A DNA stretch of 64,000 nt, from the NCBI GenBank assembly GCA_003222085.1, contig QHUK01000003.1, positions 62,001-126,000 on the forward strand, read 5' to 3'. The notes under the pieces are model-generated. The model had not been told where the DNA came from. It was given only the letters and a program-made list of their open reading frames with translations, and ran no database searches. Positions within the stretch are counted from its first letter, which is position 1. Every line of letters begins with the position of its first letter. The position numbers and the translations under genes were made by a program. Origin of the DNA: Gemmatimonadota bacterium (GTDB taxonomy: Bacteria > Gemmatimonadota > Gemmatimonadetes > Gemmatimonadales > GWC2-71-9). Positions 32,910 through 41,774 of the stretch are shown piece by piece.

Positions 32910-35339
32910 GTGGCTGGTAAGAACGCAGGAGTGAAACGGAAGAAGGCTGACCCCGGGGGCAAGCCCGGGGAGAGCGAAGGCGCGCTGGTCGCGGCTGAGG
33001 CGGAGGCCGCGGTGGCCGTGGCCGATGCTCCCAAGCGGCGGGCGCGGAAGCCCAAGGCGTCCACTACCGGGGGCGGGAAGGGCGCGCTCGTCATCGTCGA
33101 GTCCCCCACCAAGGCCAAGACGATCGGTAAGTACCTGGGCGCAGGCTACACGGTCAAGGCGACCGTGGGGCACCTGCGCGATCTGCCGCAGCGCAAGCTC
33201 GGCGTGGACGTGGAGAACGGCTTCACGCCCGAGTACGTGACGATCAAGGAAAAGGCGAAAACGCTCGCCGAGATCAAGCGCGCCGCGAAGGCCTCGGAGC
33301 GCGTGCTCCTCGCCACCGACCCCGACCGCGAGGGCGAGGCCATCGCCTGGCACGTGGCAAGCCAGCTCTCGAACGGGGGCAAGGTGCGGCGCGTCCTGTT
33401 CCACGAGATCACCAAGGACGCCGTGGCCCACGCGCTGGCGCATCCCCTCGACATCGACCAGCGGAAAGTCGACGCCCAGCAGGCGCGCCGGGTGCTCGAC
33501 CGGCTGGTGGGCTACAAGACGTCCCCGCTCCTCTGGAAGAGCATCAAGACGGGCCTGTCGGCCGGGCGGGTGCAGACGGTCGCCCTGCGGCTGATCTGCG
33601 AGCGCGAGGACGAGATCCGCAAGTTCGTGCCCCAGGAATACTGGACCATCGAGGCCGATCTCGAGAAAGACGGCCAGGGGTTCCAGGCGCGGCTGCACAA
33701 GCTCGACGGGAAAAAGCCGGAGATCAAGGACGAGGCGACCGCGCGGGGAATCGTCGCGGACGCGCTGAAGCTGCCCTTCAAGGTCACGTCGGTCGAGAAA
33801 GGCGAGCGGCGGCGCGCCGCGCCTCCGCCCTTCCGCACCAGCACGCTGCAACAGGAAGCGGCGAAGCAGCTGGGTTTCTCGGCGGCGGTCACGATGCGGA
33901 TCGCGCAGCAGCTGTACGAAGGCATCGAGGTCGGGGCCGAGGGCCCGGTCGGGCTGATCACGTACATGCGCACCGACTCGGTGCGGGTAGCGGATTCGGC
34001 CATCGCCCAGGCGCGTGACTACATCGCCAAGGAATTCGGGAAGCGTTACCTGCCGGCCGAGCCCGTGATGCACAAGGGCGGCAAGAGCAACAGCCGCGTC
34101 CAGGACGCCCACGAGGCCATCCGGCCCACCGACGTGCTGCGGCGTCCCGACGACCTGAAGCAGCACCTCGACGCGAAGCAGTTCAAGCTGTACCAGCTGA
34201 TCTGGCGGCGGTTCGTCGCGTCCCAGATGACCCCCGCGGTGTTCGAGACCACCAAGGTGGACTTCGATCTGGGCCGCTTCGTGTTCCGGGCCACGGGGTC
34301 GCGGGTGCTGTTCGACGGCTACCACAAGCTGTATCACGAGGCGCACGAGCCGGAGGAAGGGAAGACGCTCGAGGACCTGCCCCCGATCCCGCCGCTCGCG
34401 CAGGGCGACGTGGTGACGGTGAAGCAGATCACGCCGAATCAGCATTTCACCGAGCCGCCGCCGCGCTTCAGCGAGGCCAGCCTGGTGAAGGAGCTCGAGC
34501 GGCTGGGGATCGGCCGCCCGTCGACGTATGCGAGTATCATCTCCACGCTCAAGATGCGGTGGTACGCCACGGCGAAAGACCGCCGCTTCGCGCCGACGCC
34601 GCTGGGGGAGACGGTGTGGCAGGTGATGAAGCGCTCCTTCCCCGACGTGTTCGAGGTGGGGTTCACGGCGCAGATGGAGGACGAGCTCGACAAGGTGGAA
34701 GAAGGCGATCTCGCGTGGCAGCAGGTGCTGGGCGACTTCTGGGGCCCGTTTGCGAAGGCGCTCGATGCCGTGGACGTGCAGAAGCTGATCCACGACGTGC
34801 ACGACCTCTCGGGCCTGCCCAAGGAGAAATGCCCGACGTGCGGCAGCGGCCTGGTGGTGCGGAGCGGGCGGTTCGGCCCGTTCATCGCGTGCGCCCGCTA
34901 CCCCGACGAGTGCCGCTTCACGCGGCCGCTGCGGCGCGACAAGGTGCCCGACCGGCCCACCGACGAGATCTGCCAGGAGTGCGGCGCGCCGATGGTGATC
35001 AAGACGGGGCGCTACGGCGAGTTCCTCGCCTGCACCAAGTTCCCCGCGTGCAAGCACACGCGGCCCGTGCCGCTGGGCGTGAAATGCCCGAAGTGCGGAG
35101 TGGGCGACCTCGCGGAGCGCCGCACCCGGAAGGGACGAAACTTCTTCGGGTGCCTGCGCTACCCGGAGTGCGACTACTCGACCTGGAACCGCCCGGTCGC
35201 GGTCCCCTGCCCGAGCTGCGGGTTCGTCGGGATGGAGGAGAAGCAGACCAAGACCAAGGGGATCTCTCGCAAGTGCCTCAAGTGCGGACACGAAATCACG
35301 GTCGAGGAGGCGGCGCCGGCGGAGTCGGTGGCGAGCTGA
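32910..35339 (+). CDS. topA: DNA topoisomerase I (type IA)
   Basis: An 809-residue enzyme relaxing negative supercoils. It has a Toprim domain with VIVESPTKAKTIGKYL and DPDREGEA (metal-binding DxDxE), catalytic tyrosine in LITYMRTDSVRVAD, and HEAIRPTD. The C-terminus holds four zinc-ribbon repeats: CPTCGSG...CARYPDEC, CQECGAP...CTKFPAC, CPKCGVG...CLRYPEC, CPSCGF...CLKC. The first 50 residues are a basic, Ala/Lys-rich extension interrupted by a CCCCGGG palindrome. GTG start at 32910 gives MAGKNAGVKRKKAD. The stop is immediately followed by trmFO. Confidence 0.95.
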   Translation: MAGKNAGVKRKKADPGGKPGESEGALVAAEAEAAVAVADAPKRRARKPKASTTGGGKGALVIVESPTKAKTIGKYLGAGYTVKATVGHLRDLPQRKLGVDVENGFTPEYVTIKEKAKTLAEIKRAAKASERVLLATDPDREGEAIAWHVASQLSNGGKVRRVLFHEITKDAVAHALAHPLDIDQRKVDAQQARRVLDRLVGYKTSPLLWKSIKTGLSAGRVQTVALRLICEREDEIRKFVPQEYWTIEADLEKDGQGFQARLHKLDGKKPEIKDEATARGIVADALKLPFKVTSVEKGERRRAAPPPFRTSTLQQEAAKQLGFSAAVTMRIAQQLYEGIEVGAEGPVGLITYMRTDSVRVADSAIAQARDYIAKEFGKRYLPAEPVMHKGGKSNSRVQDAHEAIRPTDVLRRPDDLKQHLDAKQFKLYQLIWRRFVASQMTPAVFETTKVDFDLGRFVFRATGSRVLFDGYHKLYHEAHEPEEGKTLEDLPPIPPLAQGDVVTVKQITPNQHFTEPPPRFSEASLVKELERLGIGRPSTYASIISTLKMRWYATAKDRRFAPTPLGETVWQVMKRSFPDVFEVGFTAQMEDELDKVEEGDLAWQQVLGDFWGPFAKALDAVDVQKLIHDVHDLSGLPKEKCPTCGSGLVVRSGRFGPFIACARYPDECRFTRPLRRDKVPDRPTDEICQECGAPMVIKTGRYGEFLACTKFPACKHTRPVPLGVKCPKCGVGDLAERRTRKGRNFFGCLRYPECDYSTWNRPVAVPCPSCGFVGMEEKQTKTKGISRKCLKCGHEITVEEAAPAESVAS
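32951..32970. repeat. CCCCGGG palindrome in the topA N-terminal extension
   Basis: CCCCGGGGGCAAGCCCGGGG: a seven-base-pair stem, translated in frame as DPGGKPGE. It is the third housekeeping or pilus gene in the window to carry this family inside its reading frame. Confidence 0.7.
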
Positions 35340-35344
35340 GGGCT

Positions 35345-36700
35345 GTGGTCGTGGGAGGCGGGCTCGCGGGCAGCGAGGCCGCGTGGGCGCTCGCCGAGCG
35401 GGGAATCGCGGTCACGCTGCACGAGATGCGCCCGGTGAACATGACCGCGGCACACCAGACCGACCGGCTCGCCGAGCTCGTCTGCTCCAACTCCTTCAAA
35501 TCGGTGGAGCTCACCAACGCCCACGGGCTGCTCAAGGCCGAGATGCGGCGCCTCGGGAGCGTGGTGCTCGACGCCGCCGACCAGGCCCGCGTGCCCGGTG
35601 GTGCGGCGCTCGCCGTAGACCGCGTCGCATTCTCCCAAGCTGTGCACGATCGGGTCACCAGCCATCCGGCGATCGCCGTGGTGCGGGGCGAGGTCACCGG
35701 GCTCGAGTCCCCCGGCATCGTTGCGACGGGCCCGCTCACCTCCGAGGCGCTCGCGGGCGCGATCGCGCGGCGGCTGGATGCCAGCGCGCTTGCCTTCTTC
35801 GACGCGATCGCCCCCATCGTCTCGGCCGATTCGCTCGACACCGCGTGCCTGTTTCGCGCGTCGCGCTACGGCAAGGGCTCGGGCGACGACTACTGGAACG
35901 CGCCGCTCACCGAAGCCCAGTATGACGAGTTCGTCACCGCGCTCCGCGCCGGCGAGCAGTACCAGCCGCACCACGAGTTCGACCGGACGCCGTATTTCGA
36001 GGGCTGCCTGCCCGTGGAGGAAATGGCCGCGCGCGGGCGCGACGTGCTGCGCTTCGGGCCGATGAAGCCGGTGGGGCTCCCTACCGAGGCGTTCGCGGTC
36101 GTCCAGCTCCGTCAGGAAGACCGCGCGGGGCAGATGTGGAACCTGGTGGGCTTCCAGACCCGGCTCAAAGTGCCGGAGCAACAGCGGGTATTCCGCATGA
36201 TCCCGGGCCTCGAGCGCGCGGAATTCCTGCGGTTCGGCAGCATCCACCGGAACGCCTACATCAACTCGCCGCGCGCGCTCACTGCGCACCTGTCGGCCAA
36301 GGACGATCCCACGCTGCTCTTCGCCGGGCAACTCACGGGCGTCGAGGGCTACACCGAGTCCGCCGCCACGGGGATCCTGGCCGGGATCAACCTGGCGCGC
36401 CTCCTCCGCGGCGACGCTCCCGTCGTGCCGCCGCCCACCACGATGCTCGGCGCGCTGTACCGGTACGTGCACACCGCGGACGCCGAGCACTTCCAGCCGA
36501 TGAACGCAAACTTCGGCCTGCTCGAGCCGCTCGAGCGGCCGGTGAAGGACAAGCAGCGTAAGAAGGAACTCCTCGTGGAGCGAGCATTACGGGACATGGA
36601 TACCTTCGCCACTCGGGTGAGCGCGGAACGCGGAACGCGGAACGCGGAACCGACTGGTGAGACTTCTGCTCCGCGTTCCGACTTCCGCGTTCCGCATTGA
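35345..36700 (+). CDS. trmFO: FAD/folate-dependent tRNA (uracil-54-C5)-methyltransferase
   Basis: A roughly 450-residue flavoprotein that makes ribothymidine at tRNA position 54 with methylenetetrahydrofolate. Visible: FAD motif [43 protein letters not shown] (the catalytic-region cysteine); [37 protein letters not shown]. The start is unclear. GTG 35345 leaves a very short first strand, whereas CTG 35336, overlapping the topA stop, would give [12 protein letters not shown], the expected length. The last 25 or so residues ([20 protein letters not shown]) are encoded by a heptamer repeat and are not native protein sequence. Confidence 0.9.
   Translation: MVVGGGLAGSEAAWALAERGIAVTLHEMRPVNMTAAHQTDRLAELVCSNSFKSVELTNAHGLLKAEMRRLGSVVLDAADQARVPGGAALAVDRVAFSQAVHDRVTSHPAIAVVRGEVTGLESPGIVATGPLTSEALAGAIARRLDASALAFFDAIAPIVSADSLDTACLFRASRYGKGSGDDYWNAPLTEAQYDEFVTALRAGEQYQPHHEFDRTPYFEGCLPVEEMAARGRDVLRFGPMKPVGLPTEAFAVVQLRQEDRAGQMWNLVGFQTRLKVPEQQRVFRMIPGLERAEFLRFGSIHRNAYINSPRALTAHLSAKDDPTLLFAGQLTGVEGYTESAATGILAGINLARLLRGDAPVVPPPTTMLGALYRYVHTADAEHFQPMNANFGLLEPLERPVKDKQRKKELLVERALRDMDTFATRVSAERGTRNAEPTGETSAPRSDFRVPH
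36621..36696. repeat. GGAACGC heptamer array with inverted arm at the trmFO-xerC junction
   Basis: Four GCGGAAC heptamers, a spacer, then CCGCGTTCCGACTTCCGCGTTCCG in inverted orientation. It is the sister of the element at 17505. It supplies the C-terminal codons of trmFO, and the trmFO stop lies just past its end. Confidence 0.85.
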
Positions 36701-36708
36701 TCCGCGCC

Positions 36709-37632
36709 GTGAGCACACCAGCCCCCGAAATCGCCGAGTTCACCGCCTTCCTCGCCAAGGAGCGCAACGACTCGCCGCACACGGTGAAGGCCTATGCCCG
36801 CGACGTGGCCGACTTCGCCGCGTTCTGCACACGCTACTACGGGGGCGGGGGCGGCTGGAGCTTTGCGGGCGTGGACCGTCTGGCGATCCGCGGCTGGCTC
36901 GCGGCGATGCAGCAGCGCGGCCTCGCCAAGCGGTCGGCCGCCCGCGCGCTCTCGGCGCTCCGGACGTTCTACCGGTTCCTGAACGCCACGCGGGGGCTGG
37001 AGGTGAACCCCGCGAAGGCGGCGCGCACGCCCAGGCTGGAGCGTACGCTTCCCGGGCACCTGGACCGCGCCGAGGTGGAGCGGCTGTTCGCCGAGGCGGA
37101 GCGCCGGGCGAAGGCCGGCGGGTTCACGGAGGCGCGGGACCTCGCCATGCTCGAGCTGTTCTACTCCACGGGAATCCGGCTGGCCGAGCTGGCGGGGCTG
37201 AACGAGCAGGACGTGGACCTGGTGTCCGACCAGGTGAAGGTGCGCGGCAAAGGGAAAAAGGAGCGGCTCGTGCCGGTCGGGAGCCATGCGGGACGCGCGC
37301 TGCGCCGCTACTACCGCCAGCGCGACGCGGTGGGACGCATGGGGGCGCGCGACGGCCGGGCCGTGTTCCTGGGGCGGCGCGGGCGCAGGCTTTCGACGCG
37401 GGGCGTGCAGCTTGCGATCAAGCGGCTGCTGGGCACGCTGGCGCGGGGCCGCGACCTGCACGTCCACTCGCTGCGCCACTCGTTCGCCACGCACCTGCTC
37501 GACGCCGGCGCCGACTTGCGGGCCGTGCAGGAGCTGCTGGGTCACGCCTCGCTGTCCACGACGCAGGTGTATACTCATACATCCGTGGAGCGACTGAAGA
37601 AGGTGTATCACCAGGCGCATCCCCGCGCGTGA
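36709..37632 (+). CDS. xerC: tyrosine recombinase XerC
   Basis: A 307-residue recombinase that resolves chromosome dimers at dif with XerD. The N-terminal SAM-like core-binding domain is [23 protein letters not shown]; the catalytic domain has arginine in [12 protein letters not shown], lysine in [22 protein letters not shown] (H..R), [11 protein letters not shown] with the second histidine, and the nucleophilic tyrosine in QVYTHTS. GTG 36709 ([11 protein letters not shown]) is preferred to TTG 36697, which overlaps the trmFO stop. The position just before hslV-hslU is the order familiar from Bacillus and others (topA-trmFO-xerC-hslVU), so this is the housekeeping enzyme and not a phage integrase. 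Confidence 0.94.
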   Translation: MSTPAPEIAEFTAFLAKERNDSPHTVKAYARDVADFAAFCTRYYGGGGGWSFAGVDRLAIRGWLAAMQQRGLAKRSAARALSALRTFYRFLNATRGLEVNPAKAARTPRLERTLPGHLDRAEVERLFAEAERRAKAGGFTEARDLAMLELFYSTGIRLAELAGLNEQDVDLVSDQVKVRGKGKKERLVPVGSHAGRALRRYYRQRDAVGRMGARDGRAVFLGRRGRRLSTRGVQLAIKRLLGTLARGRDLHVHSLRHSFATHLLDAGADLRAVQELLGHASLSTTQVYTHTSVERLKKVYHQAHPRA

Positions 37633-37637
37633 GGGAC

Positions 37638-38171
37638 ATGAAGCAAATCCATTCGACGACAATTCTCTGCGTGCGGCGTGACAGCCACGTGGCCCTGGGC
37701 GGCGACGGCCAGGTCACGATCGGCGACACCGTGATGAAGGCCAACGCCAACAAGGTACGGGCGCTCAAGGGCGGCAAGATCCTCGCGGGGTTCGCCGGCG
37801 CCGCCGCGGACGCGTTCACGCTGTTCGAGAAATTCGAGGAGAAGCTCGAGCGCTACCCCGGCAACCTGCCGCGGGCGGCAGTCGAGCTCGCGAAGGACTG
37901 GCGGTCGGACCGGGTGCTCCGGCGGCTGGAGGCGCTGCTCGTGGTGTCGGACCGGGAGCACGGCTACATCATTTCGGGCTCGGGCGAGCTGATCGAGCCG
38001 GACGACGGGGTGCTCGCCATCGGGTCGGGGGGGAGCTACGCGCTGGCGTCCGCGCGCGCCCTGCTCACGTCGTCGAAGCTCCCCGCTCGTGATATCGTGC
38101 AGCGCTCGCTCGAGATCGCCGCCGAGATCTGCGTGTACACCAACACGCACATCACGATTCTGGAGCTCTGA
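37638..38171 (+). CDS. hslV: HslV, proteolytic subunit of the HslUV protease
   Basis: A 177-residue Ntn hydrolase. MKQIHS is a short propeptide before the nucleophile Thr in TTILCVRRD. Also [21 protein letters not shown] (second-strand and metal region), [39 protein letters not shown], and [14 protein letters not shown]. It forms a double hexamer with HslU caps. The ATG at 37638 follows GAGGGACATG. The stop overlaps the hslU ATG. Confidence 0.95.
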   Translation: MKQIHSTTILCVRRDSHVALGGDGQVTIGDTVMKANANKVRALKGGKILAGFAGAAADAFTLFEKFEEKLERYPGNLPRAAVELAKDWRSDRVLRRLEALLVVSDREHGYIISGSGELIEPDDGVLAIGSGGSYALASARALLTSSKLPARDIVQRSLEIAAEICVYTNTHITILEL

Positions 38172-39688
38172 TGGCCGAGCCGACCCGGACACCCGAAGAC
38201 AAGCTGCCCGCTCCCGCGGCTCCGGAGGAGACGCTGCCGTGGCTCGAGGAGCTGCCGCCCCGGAAGATCGTGGCGGAGCTGGACCGCTACATCGTGGGCC
38301 AGGAGGTGGCGAAGAAGGCCGTCGCGATCGCGGTGCGCAACCGCTGGCGTCGCTCGCAGGCGCCGGAGGACATCCGCGACGAGATCCTCCCGAACAACAT
38401 CATCATGATCGGCCCCACCGGGGTGGGGAAGACCGAGATCGCGCGCCGGCTGGCGCGCCTCGCGGGCGCGCCGTTCCTGAAGGTCGAGGCGTCCAAGTTC
38501 ACCGAGGTCGGCTACGTGGGCCGCGACGTCGAGTCCATGGTGCGCGAGCTCGTGGACGTGGCGATCAACATGGTGCGCACCGAGCGCGAGGACGACGTCT
38601 ATCCCCAGGCCGAAGCGCGCGCGGAAGAGCGCCTGCTGGATCTGCTGCTTCCCCCCACGCCGACACCGCCCCTCCCGTCCCCCGCCTCCCGGCCGGGAGC
38701 CGGGAGTCGGGAGGCGGGAGAGAATCCGCCCTTGTTCGTCGTCTCGTCCAAGGGCGATGTGACGCCCAAGGCGGCGGAGGGGGACGTCGAGGCTCAGGAG
38801 CGCCGCCGCCGCACCCGCGAAAAGCTGCGCCAGCAGCTCAAGGAAGGGAAGCTCGAGGAGCGCGAGGTCGAAATCGAGGTGCAGCAGCAGGGCTTCCCCG
38901 GGCTCGAGATGATGCAGCCCCCGCAGGGCATGGAGGGCACGGACGTCAACTTCACCGAGCTGCTGCAGGAAATGCTGCCGAAGAAAAAGAAGCGCCGCAC
39001 CGTGCACCTGCACGAGGCCCGGCGCATCCTGATCGACGAGGAGCTGAAGAAGCTCGTCGACATGGACGACGTGGTGAACGAGTCGCTCGACCGCGTCGAG
39101 AACCACGGCGTGATCTTCATCGATGAGATCGACAAGATCGCGGGGGAGCGGGGCACCGTCGGGCCTGACGTCTCGCGCGAGGGCGTGCAGCGCGACCTGC
39201 TGCCGATCGTCGAAGGCTCGACCGTGCAGACGCGCTACGGGTACGTGCGCACCGACCACATCCTGTTCATCGCGGCCGGCGCGTTCCACGTCTCCAAACC
39301 CTCGGACCTGATCCCCGAGCTCCAGGGACGCTTCCCGATCCGCGTCGAGCTGCAGCCGCTCACCGAAGCGGACTTCGTCCGCATCATGACCGAGCCCGAG
39401 AACGCCCTCACCAAGCAGTACGCCGCGCTGTGCGCGGCCGAAGGGGCGACTCTCGAGTTCACGGACGACGGCATCAAGGAGATCGCCCGTATCGCCGCTA
39501 AGGCCAACGAGCGCATGGAGAACATCGGCGCCCGGCGGCTCCACACCGTCATGACCACGCTGCTCGAAGACGTCTTGTTCGACCTCCCCGAGCTGGCGGA
39601 GAAGCGCATCAACTTCGACGCCGACAAGGTGCGCGCGCGGCTCGGCAAGATCGTGGATGACGAGGACCTCCGCCGCTACATCCTGTAG
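38171..39688 (+). CDS. hslU: HslU, ATPase subunit of the HslUV protease
   Basis: A 505-residue AAA+ unfoldase. N-terminal [15 protein letters not shown], Walker [10 protein letters not shown], pore loop GYVGRD, Walker [12 protein letters not shown], sensor region [12 protein letters not shown], and C-terminal RRYIL that docks into HslV. Usual length is about 440-465. The extra residues lie in the intermediate (I) domain and include a Pro/Ser/Gly-rich stretch ([18 protein letters not shown]) encoded by a palindrome. The I domain binds substrates, so the insertion may be tolerated or may alter substrate access. Confidence 0.95.
   Translation: MAEPTRTPEDKLPAPAAPEETLPWLEELPPRKIVAELDRYIVGQEVAKKAVAIAVRNRWRRSQAPEDIRDEILPNNIIMIGPTGVGKTEIARRLARLAGAPFLKVEASKFTEVGYVGRDVESMVRELVDVAINMVRTEREDDVYPQAEARAEERLLDLLLPPTPTPPLPSPASRPGAGSREAGENPPLFVVSSKGDVTPKAAEGDVEAQERRRRTREKLRQQLKEGKLEEREVEIEVQQQGFPGLEMMQPPQGMEGTDVNFTELLQEMLPKKKKRRTVHLHEARRILIDEELKKLVDMDDVVNESLDRVENHGVIFIDEIDKIAGERGTVGPDVSREGVQRDLLPIVEGSTVQTRYGYVRTDHILFIAAGAFHVSKPSDLIPELQGRFPIRVELQPLTEADFVRIMTEPENALTKQYAALCAAEGATLEFTDDGIKEIARIAAKANERMENIGARRLHTVMTTLLEDVLFDLPELAEKRINFDADKVRARLGKIVDDEDLRRYIL
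38671..38720. repeat. palindromic insertion in the hslU I-domain coding region
   Basis: CCCGCCTCCCG (from 38681) pairs with CGGGAGGCGGG (to 38718), an 11-base-pair stem, with further CTCCCG/CGGGAG symmetry inside. Frame is kept. It is a family distinct from the CCCCGGAC palindromes. Confidence 0.75.
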
Positions 39689-40631
39689 GAATCCCGTAGT
39701 TGCCGTTGCCCTCTTGGGGGTGGCTTGCGCTCACCCTTCTGAGGCGCCTCGGTGGGCGCGCCTCGGCTCGTCCTGTCCGGCCGACGCGCCCGTGGTCGAA
39801 GTGCCGGCCACCCTGCGGGACTCGGTCCGCCTGCTCTGGCGTGGCCACGAGACCGACGACGACCGCTGGGCCGAAGCGGCACGCGACGTCCCGGGCGGTT
39901 TCGCGGGCAAGATGCTCGAGGGCGGGCTCGTGGTGTTCCTGGTCGATACGATGCAGCGTGAGGCGGCCCTCGCCGCCCTGGCGGCACGCAATGGCCTGGA
40001 GGGCAGGGACCCCAAACGCGTACGCGTGCGGAAGGTGCGCTGGGACTTCGCCCAGCTCCTCGACTGGTACCACTACCTGGGCCTCCACGTTTGGAGCGAT
40101 TCCGGCGTGGTCGAGAGCGACATCGACGAGGAACACAACCGGATCACCTACGGCGTGATGGGCGAGTCCGGACGCCGCCGCGTGGAGCGGCGCCTGGCCC
40201 GGTTGCGTCCGCCTCCCCCTTGCTTCCTGGTGGCGATCGAGGTCGTCGGACCGCCTCCCGAAAAGGCCGTGGCGCACGTGCCGGCCCGGCTCGGCCGCGA
40301 CACGTCGCGGATCATTCTGCCCGACACGGTGCGCCGCGACAGCGAGTTCCAGATGACGGTGACGACCTTTGGCGGCGGTTGCATCCGAGAGACGGCCGAG
40401 ACCAGGGTCTCCGTGCACGGCCTCCGCGCTCGCGTCTCCTTCTATCACATACGTCGCAACCTGACCGCAGTCTGTACCAGCGATCTGATCGAGTTCCGCC
40501 AGACCGTGAAGTTGCGTTTCGCCAAGGCCGGTGTCGCGACGATCGAGGTGCGCGGCGTCAGCAACGGGCTCGACTTCGGCGACACGAAACCTCAGTGGGT
40601 GGTAGTCGAGCGTCACGTGGTGGTCCGGTGA
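39657..40631 (+). CDS. predicted lipoprotein of unknown function
   Basis: A 324-residue protein whose only good start is the ATG 32 bases inside hslU. The N-terminus is a weak n-region followed by [12 protein letters not shown], giving lipidation at C24 if real. The mature part has no motif I recognise. Residues 60-150 contain a repeated-looking alpha/beta segment ([28 protein letters not shown]), and residues 210-320 look like a beta-sandwich with one cysteine pair ([17 protein letters not shown]). Unlinked to hslUV by function, as far as can be seen. The coding signal (GC at third positions) agrees with neighbours. Confidence 0.68.
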   Translation: MTRTSAATSCRNPVVAVALLGVACAHPSEAPRWARLGSSCPADAPVVEVPATLRDSVRLLWRGHETDDDRWAEAARDVPGGFAGKMLEGGLVVFLVDTMQREAALAALAARNGLEGRDPKRVRVRKVRWDFAQLLDWYHYLGLHVWSDSGVVESDIDEEHNRITYGVMGESGRRRVERRLARLRPPPPCFLVAIEVVGPPPEKAVAHVPARLGRDTSRIILPDTVRRDSEFQMTVTTFGGGCIRETAETRVSVHGLRARVSFYHIRRNLTAVCTSDLIEFRQTVKLRFAKAGVATIEVRGVSNGLDFGDTKPQWVVVERHVVVR

Positions 40632-40652
40632 TGGAGGACGCCGCCGCGCGAT

Positions 40653-40749
40653 GAGTCGCGAGTGAACTCGCGGCTCGGCGCCTGCCCGTAAACGGGCCTA
40701 CTGGCCGCTCTCAGCGGCAGGGCCGAGCCGCGGCTCTCAGCCGCGACTC
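40653..40749. repeat. 97-base cruciform repeat between the lipoprotein gene and argF
   Basis: The outer arms GAGTCGCG...CGCGACTC and GCTCGGC...GCCGAGC close a structure that contains two internal hairpins, GCCCGTAAACGGGC and GCCGCTCTCAGCGGC. It also holds CGCGAGTGAACTCGCGG, identical to 4600-4616. It looks like a REP/BIME-type composite element. It sits upstream of the argF promoter and downstream of a gene lacking another terminator. Confidence 0.8.
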
Positions 40750-40797
40750 TTCGAGCGACAGAATTAAAAGACCTTTAGAGTTTCCCTGACCCGCCGC

Positions 40798-40826
40798 TTG
40801 TCGCGCCCCTCCCGGACAGCTACAAT
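40798..40826 (+). promoter_or_regulatory. sigma-70 promoter of the argF-gcvT-mogA unit
   Basis: TTGTCG (40798-40803) and TACAAT (40821-40826) are separated by 17 bases. Transcription would begin near 40833, with a leader of about 40 bases. I see no ARG box that I can align confidently. Confidence 0.65.
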
Positions 40827-40871
40827 TAGCAGCCCGATACTGTCATTTTGACTCGCCCCCTCAGGGTTTCG

Positions 40872-41774
40872 ATGGCTAAACGCGACTTCCTCGCCGTCTC
40901 CGACCTCACCCGGGACGAGATCCTGCGCCTGTTCGACCTCGCCGGGCGGATCAAGTCGGGGGCCTACCGGGAGGCGCCTCTCGCTGGCAAGACGCTCGCG
41001 ATGATCTTCGCCAAGTCGAGCACCCGGACACGCGTGTCGTTCGAAGTGGGCGCCTACCAGCTCGGCGGCCAGGCGCTGTTCCTCTCGTCCCGCGACATCC
41101 ACCTCGGCCGGGGAGAGCCGATCCCCGACACGGCGCGCGTGCTGTCACGCTACGTCGACGGAATCATGATCCGCACTTTCGACCACGGGGAGGTGGAAGA
41201 GCTGGCGCGGCACGCCACGATCCCGGTGATCAACGGCCTCACCGATCTGTCGCATCCCTGCCAGGTGCTCGCCGACCTGTTCACCGTGCGGGAGGCGCTG
41301 AGCACGTGGGAGGGGAAGCGGATCGCCTGGGTGGGCGACGGCAACAACATGGCCAACAGCTGGATCGAAGCGGCGCAGGTGCTGGGGTTCGAGCTGCGGC
41401 TCGCTTGCCCGGAAGGCTATGAGCCGAGCCGCGCGATTTTCGAGCGGGCGCTGGCGGCCGGCGCCTGCCTGTCCATCACGGAGGCCCCCGAAGAAGCGGT
41501 GGAGGGCGCACACGTCGTGAGCACGGACGTGTGGGCGTCGATGGGTCAGGAGGAGGAGGCCGAGGCGCGGCGCAACGCGTTTCGAGGCTATACGGTCGAC
41601 CCGGACTTGATGAAGCTCGCCGACCCGAAGGCCATTTTCCTGCACTGCCTCCCCGCCCACCGTGGCGAGGAGGTCACGGCCGACGTGATCGAGGGCCCGC
41701 AGTCGCGCGTGTGGGACGAGGCCGAGAACCGGCTGCACGTGCAAAAGGCGCTGTTGGCGACGCTGATGGGCTGA
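40872..41774 (+). CDS. argF: ornithine carbamoyltransferase
   Basis: A 300-residue enzyme converting ornithine and carbamoyl phosphate to citrulline. Carbamoyl-phosphate loop SSTRTRVSFE, HPCQ in LTDLSHPCQVLADL, DVWASMGQE (ornithine loop, usual D..SMG), and HCLPAHRGEE with the catalytic Cys. The ATG at 40872 (MAKRDFLAVSDLTRDEI) is chosen over TTG 40848. The HCLP and SMG motifs favour ornithine over N-acetylornithine or aspartate as substrate. gcvT begins right at the stop codon. Confidence 0.94.
   Translation: MAKRDFLAVSDLTRDEILRLFDLAGRIKSGAYREAPLAGKTLAMIFAKSSTRTRVSFEVGAYQLGGQALFLSSRDIHLGRGEPIPDTARVLSRYVDGIMIRTFDHGEVEELARHATIPVINGLTDLSHPCQVLADLFTVREALSTWEGKRIAWVGDGNNMANSWIEAAQVLGFELRLACPEGYEPSRAIFERALAAGACLSITEAPEEAVEGAHVVSTDVWASMGQEEEAEARRNAFRGYTVDPDLMKLADPKAIFLHCLPAHRGEEVTADVIEGPQSRVWDEAENRLHVQKALLATLMG

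Noticed and set aside
32841-35291. 816-residue ORF on the minus strand
   Set aside because: Exact antisense of topA. The Leu/Arg/His composition and the lack of motifs mark it as a shadow.
36709-37632. Phage or integron integrase
   Set aside because: The catalytic residues would fit, but the topA-trmFO-xerC-hslVU order and the absence of att sites or cargo identify the housekeeping XerC.
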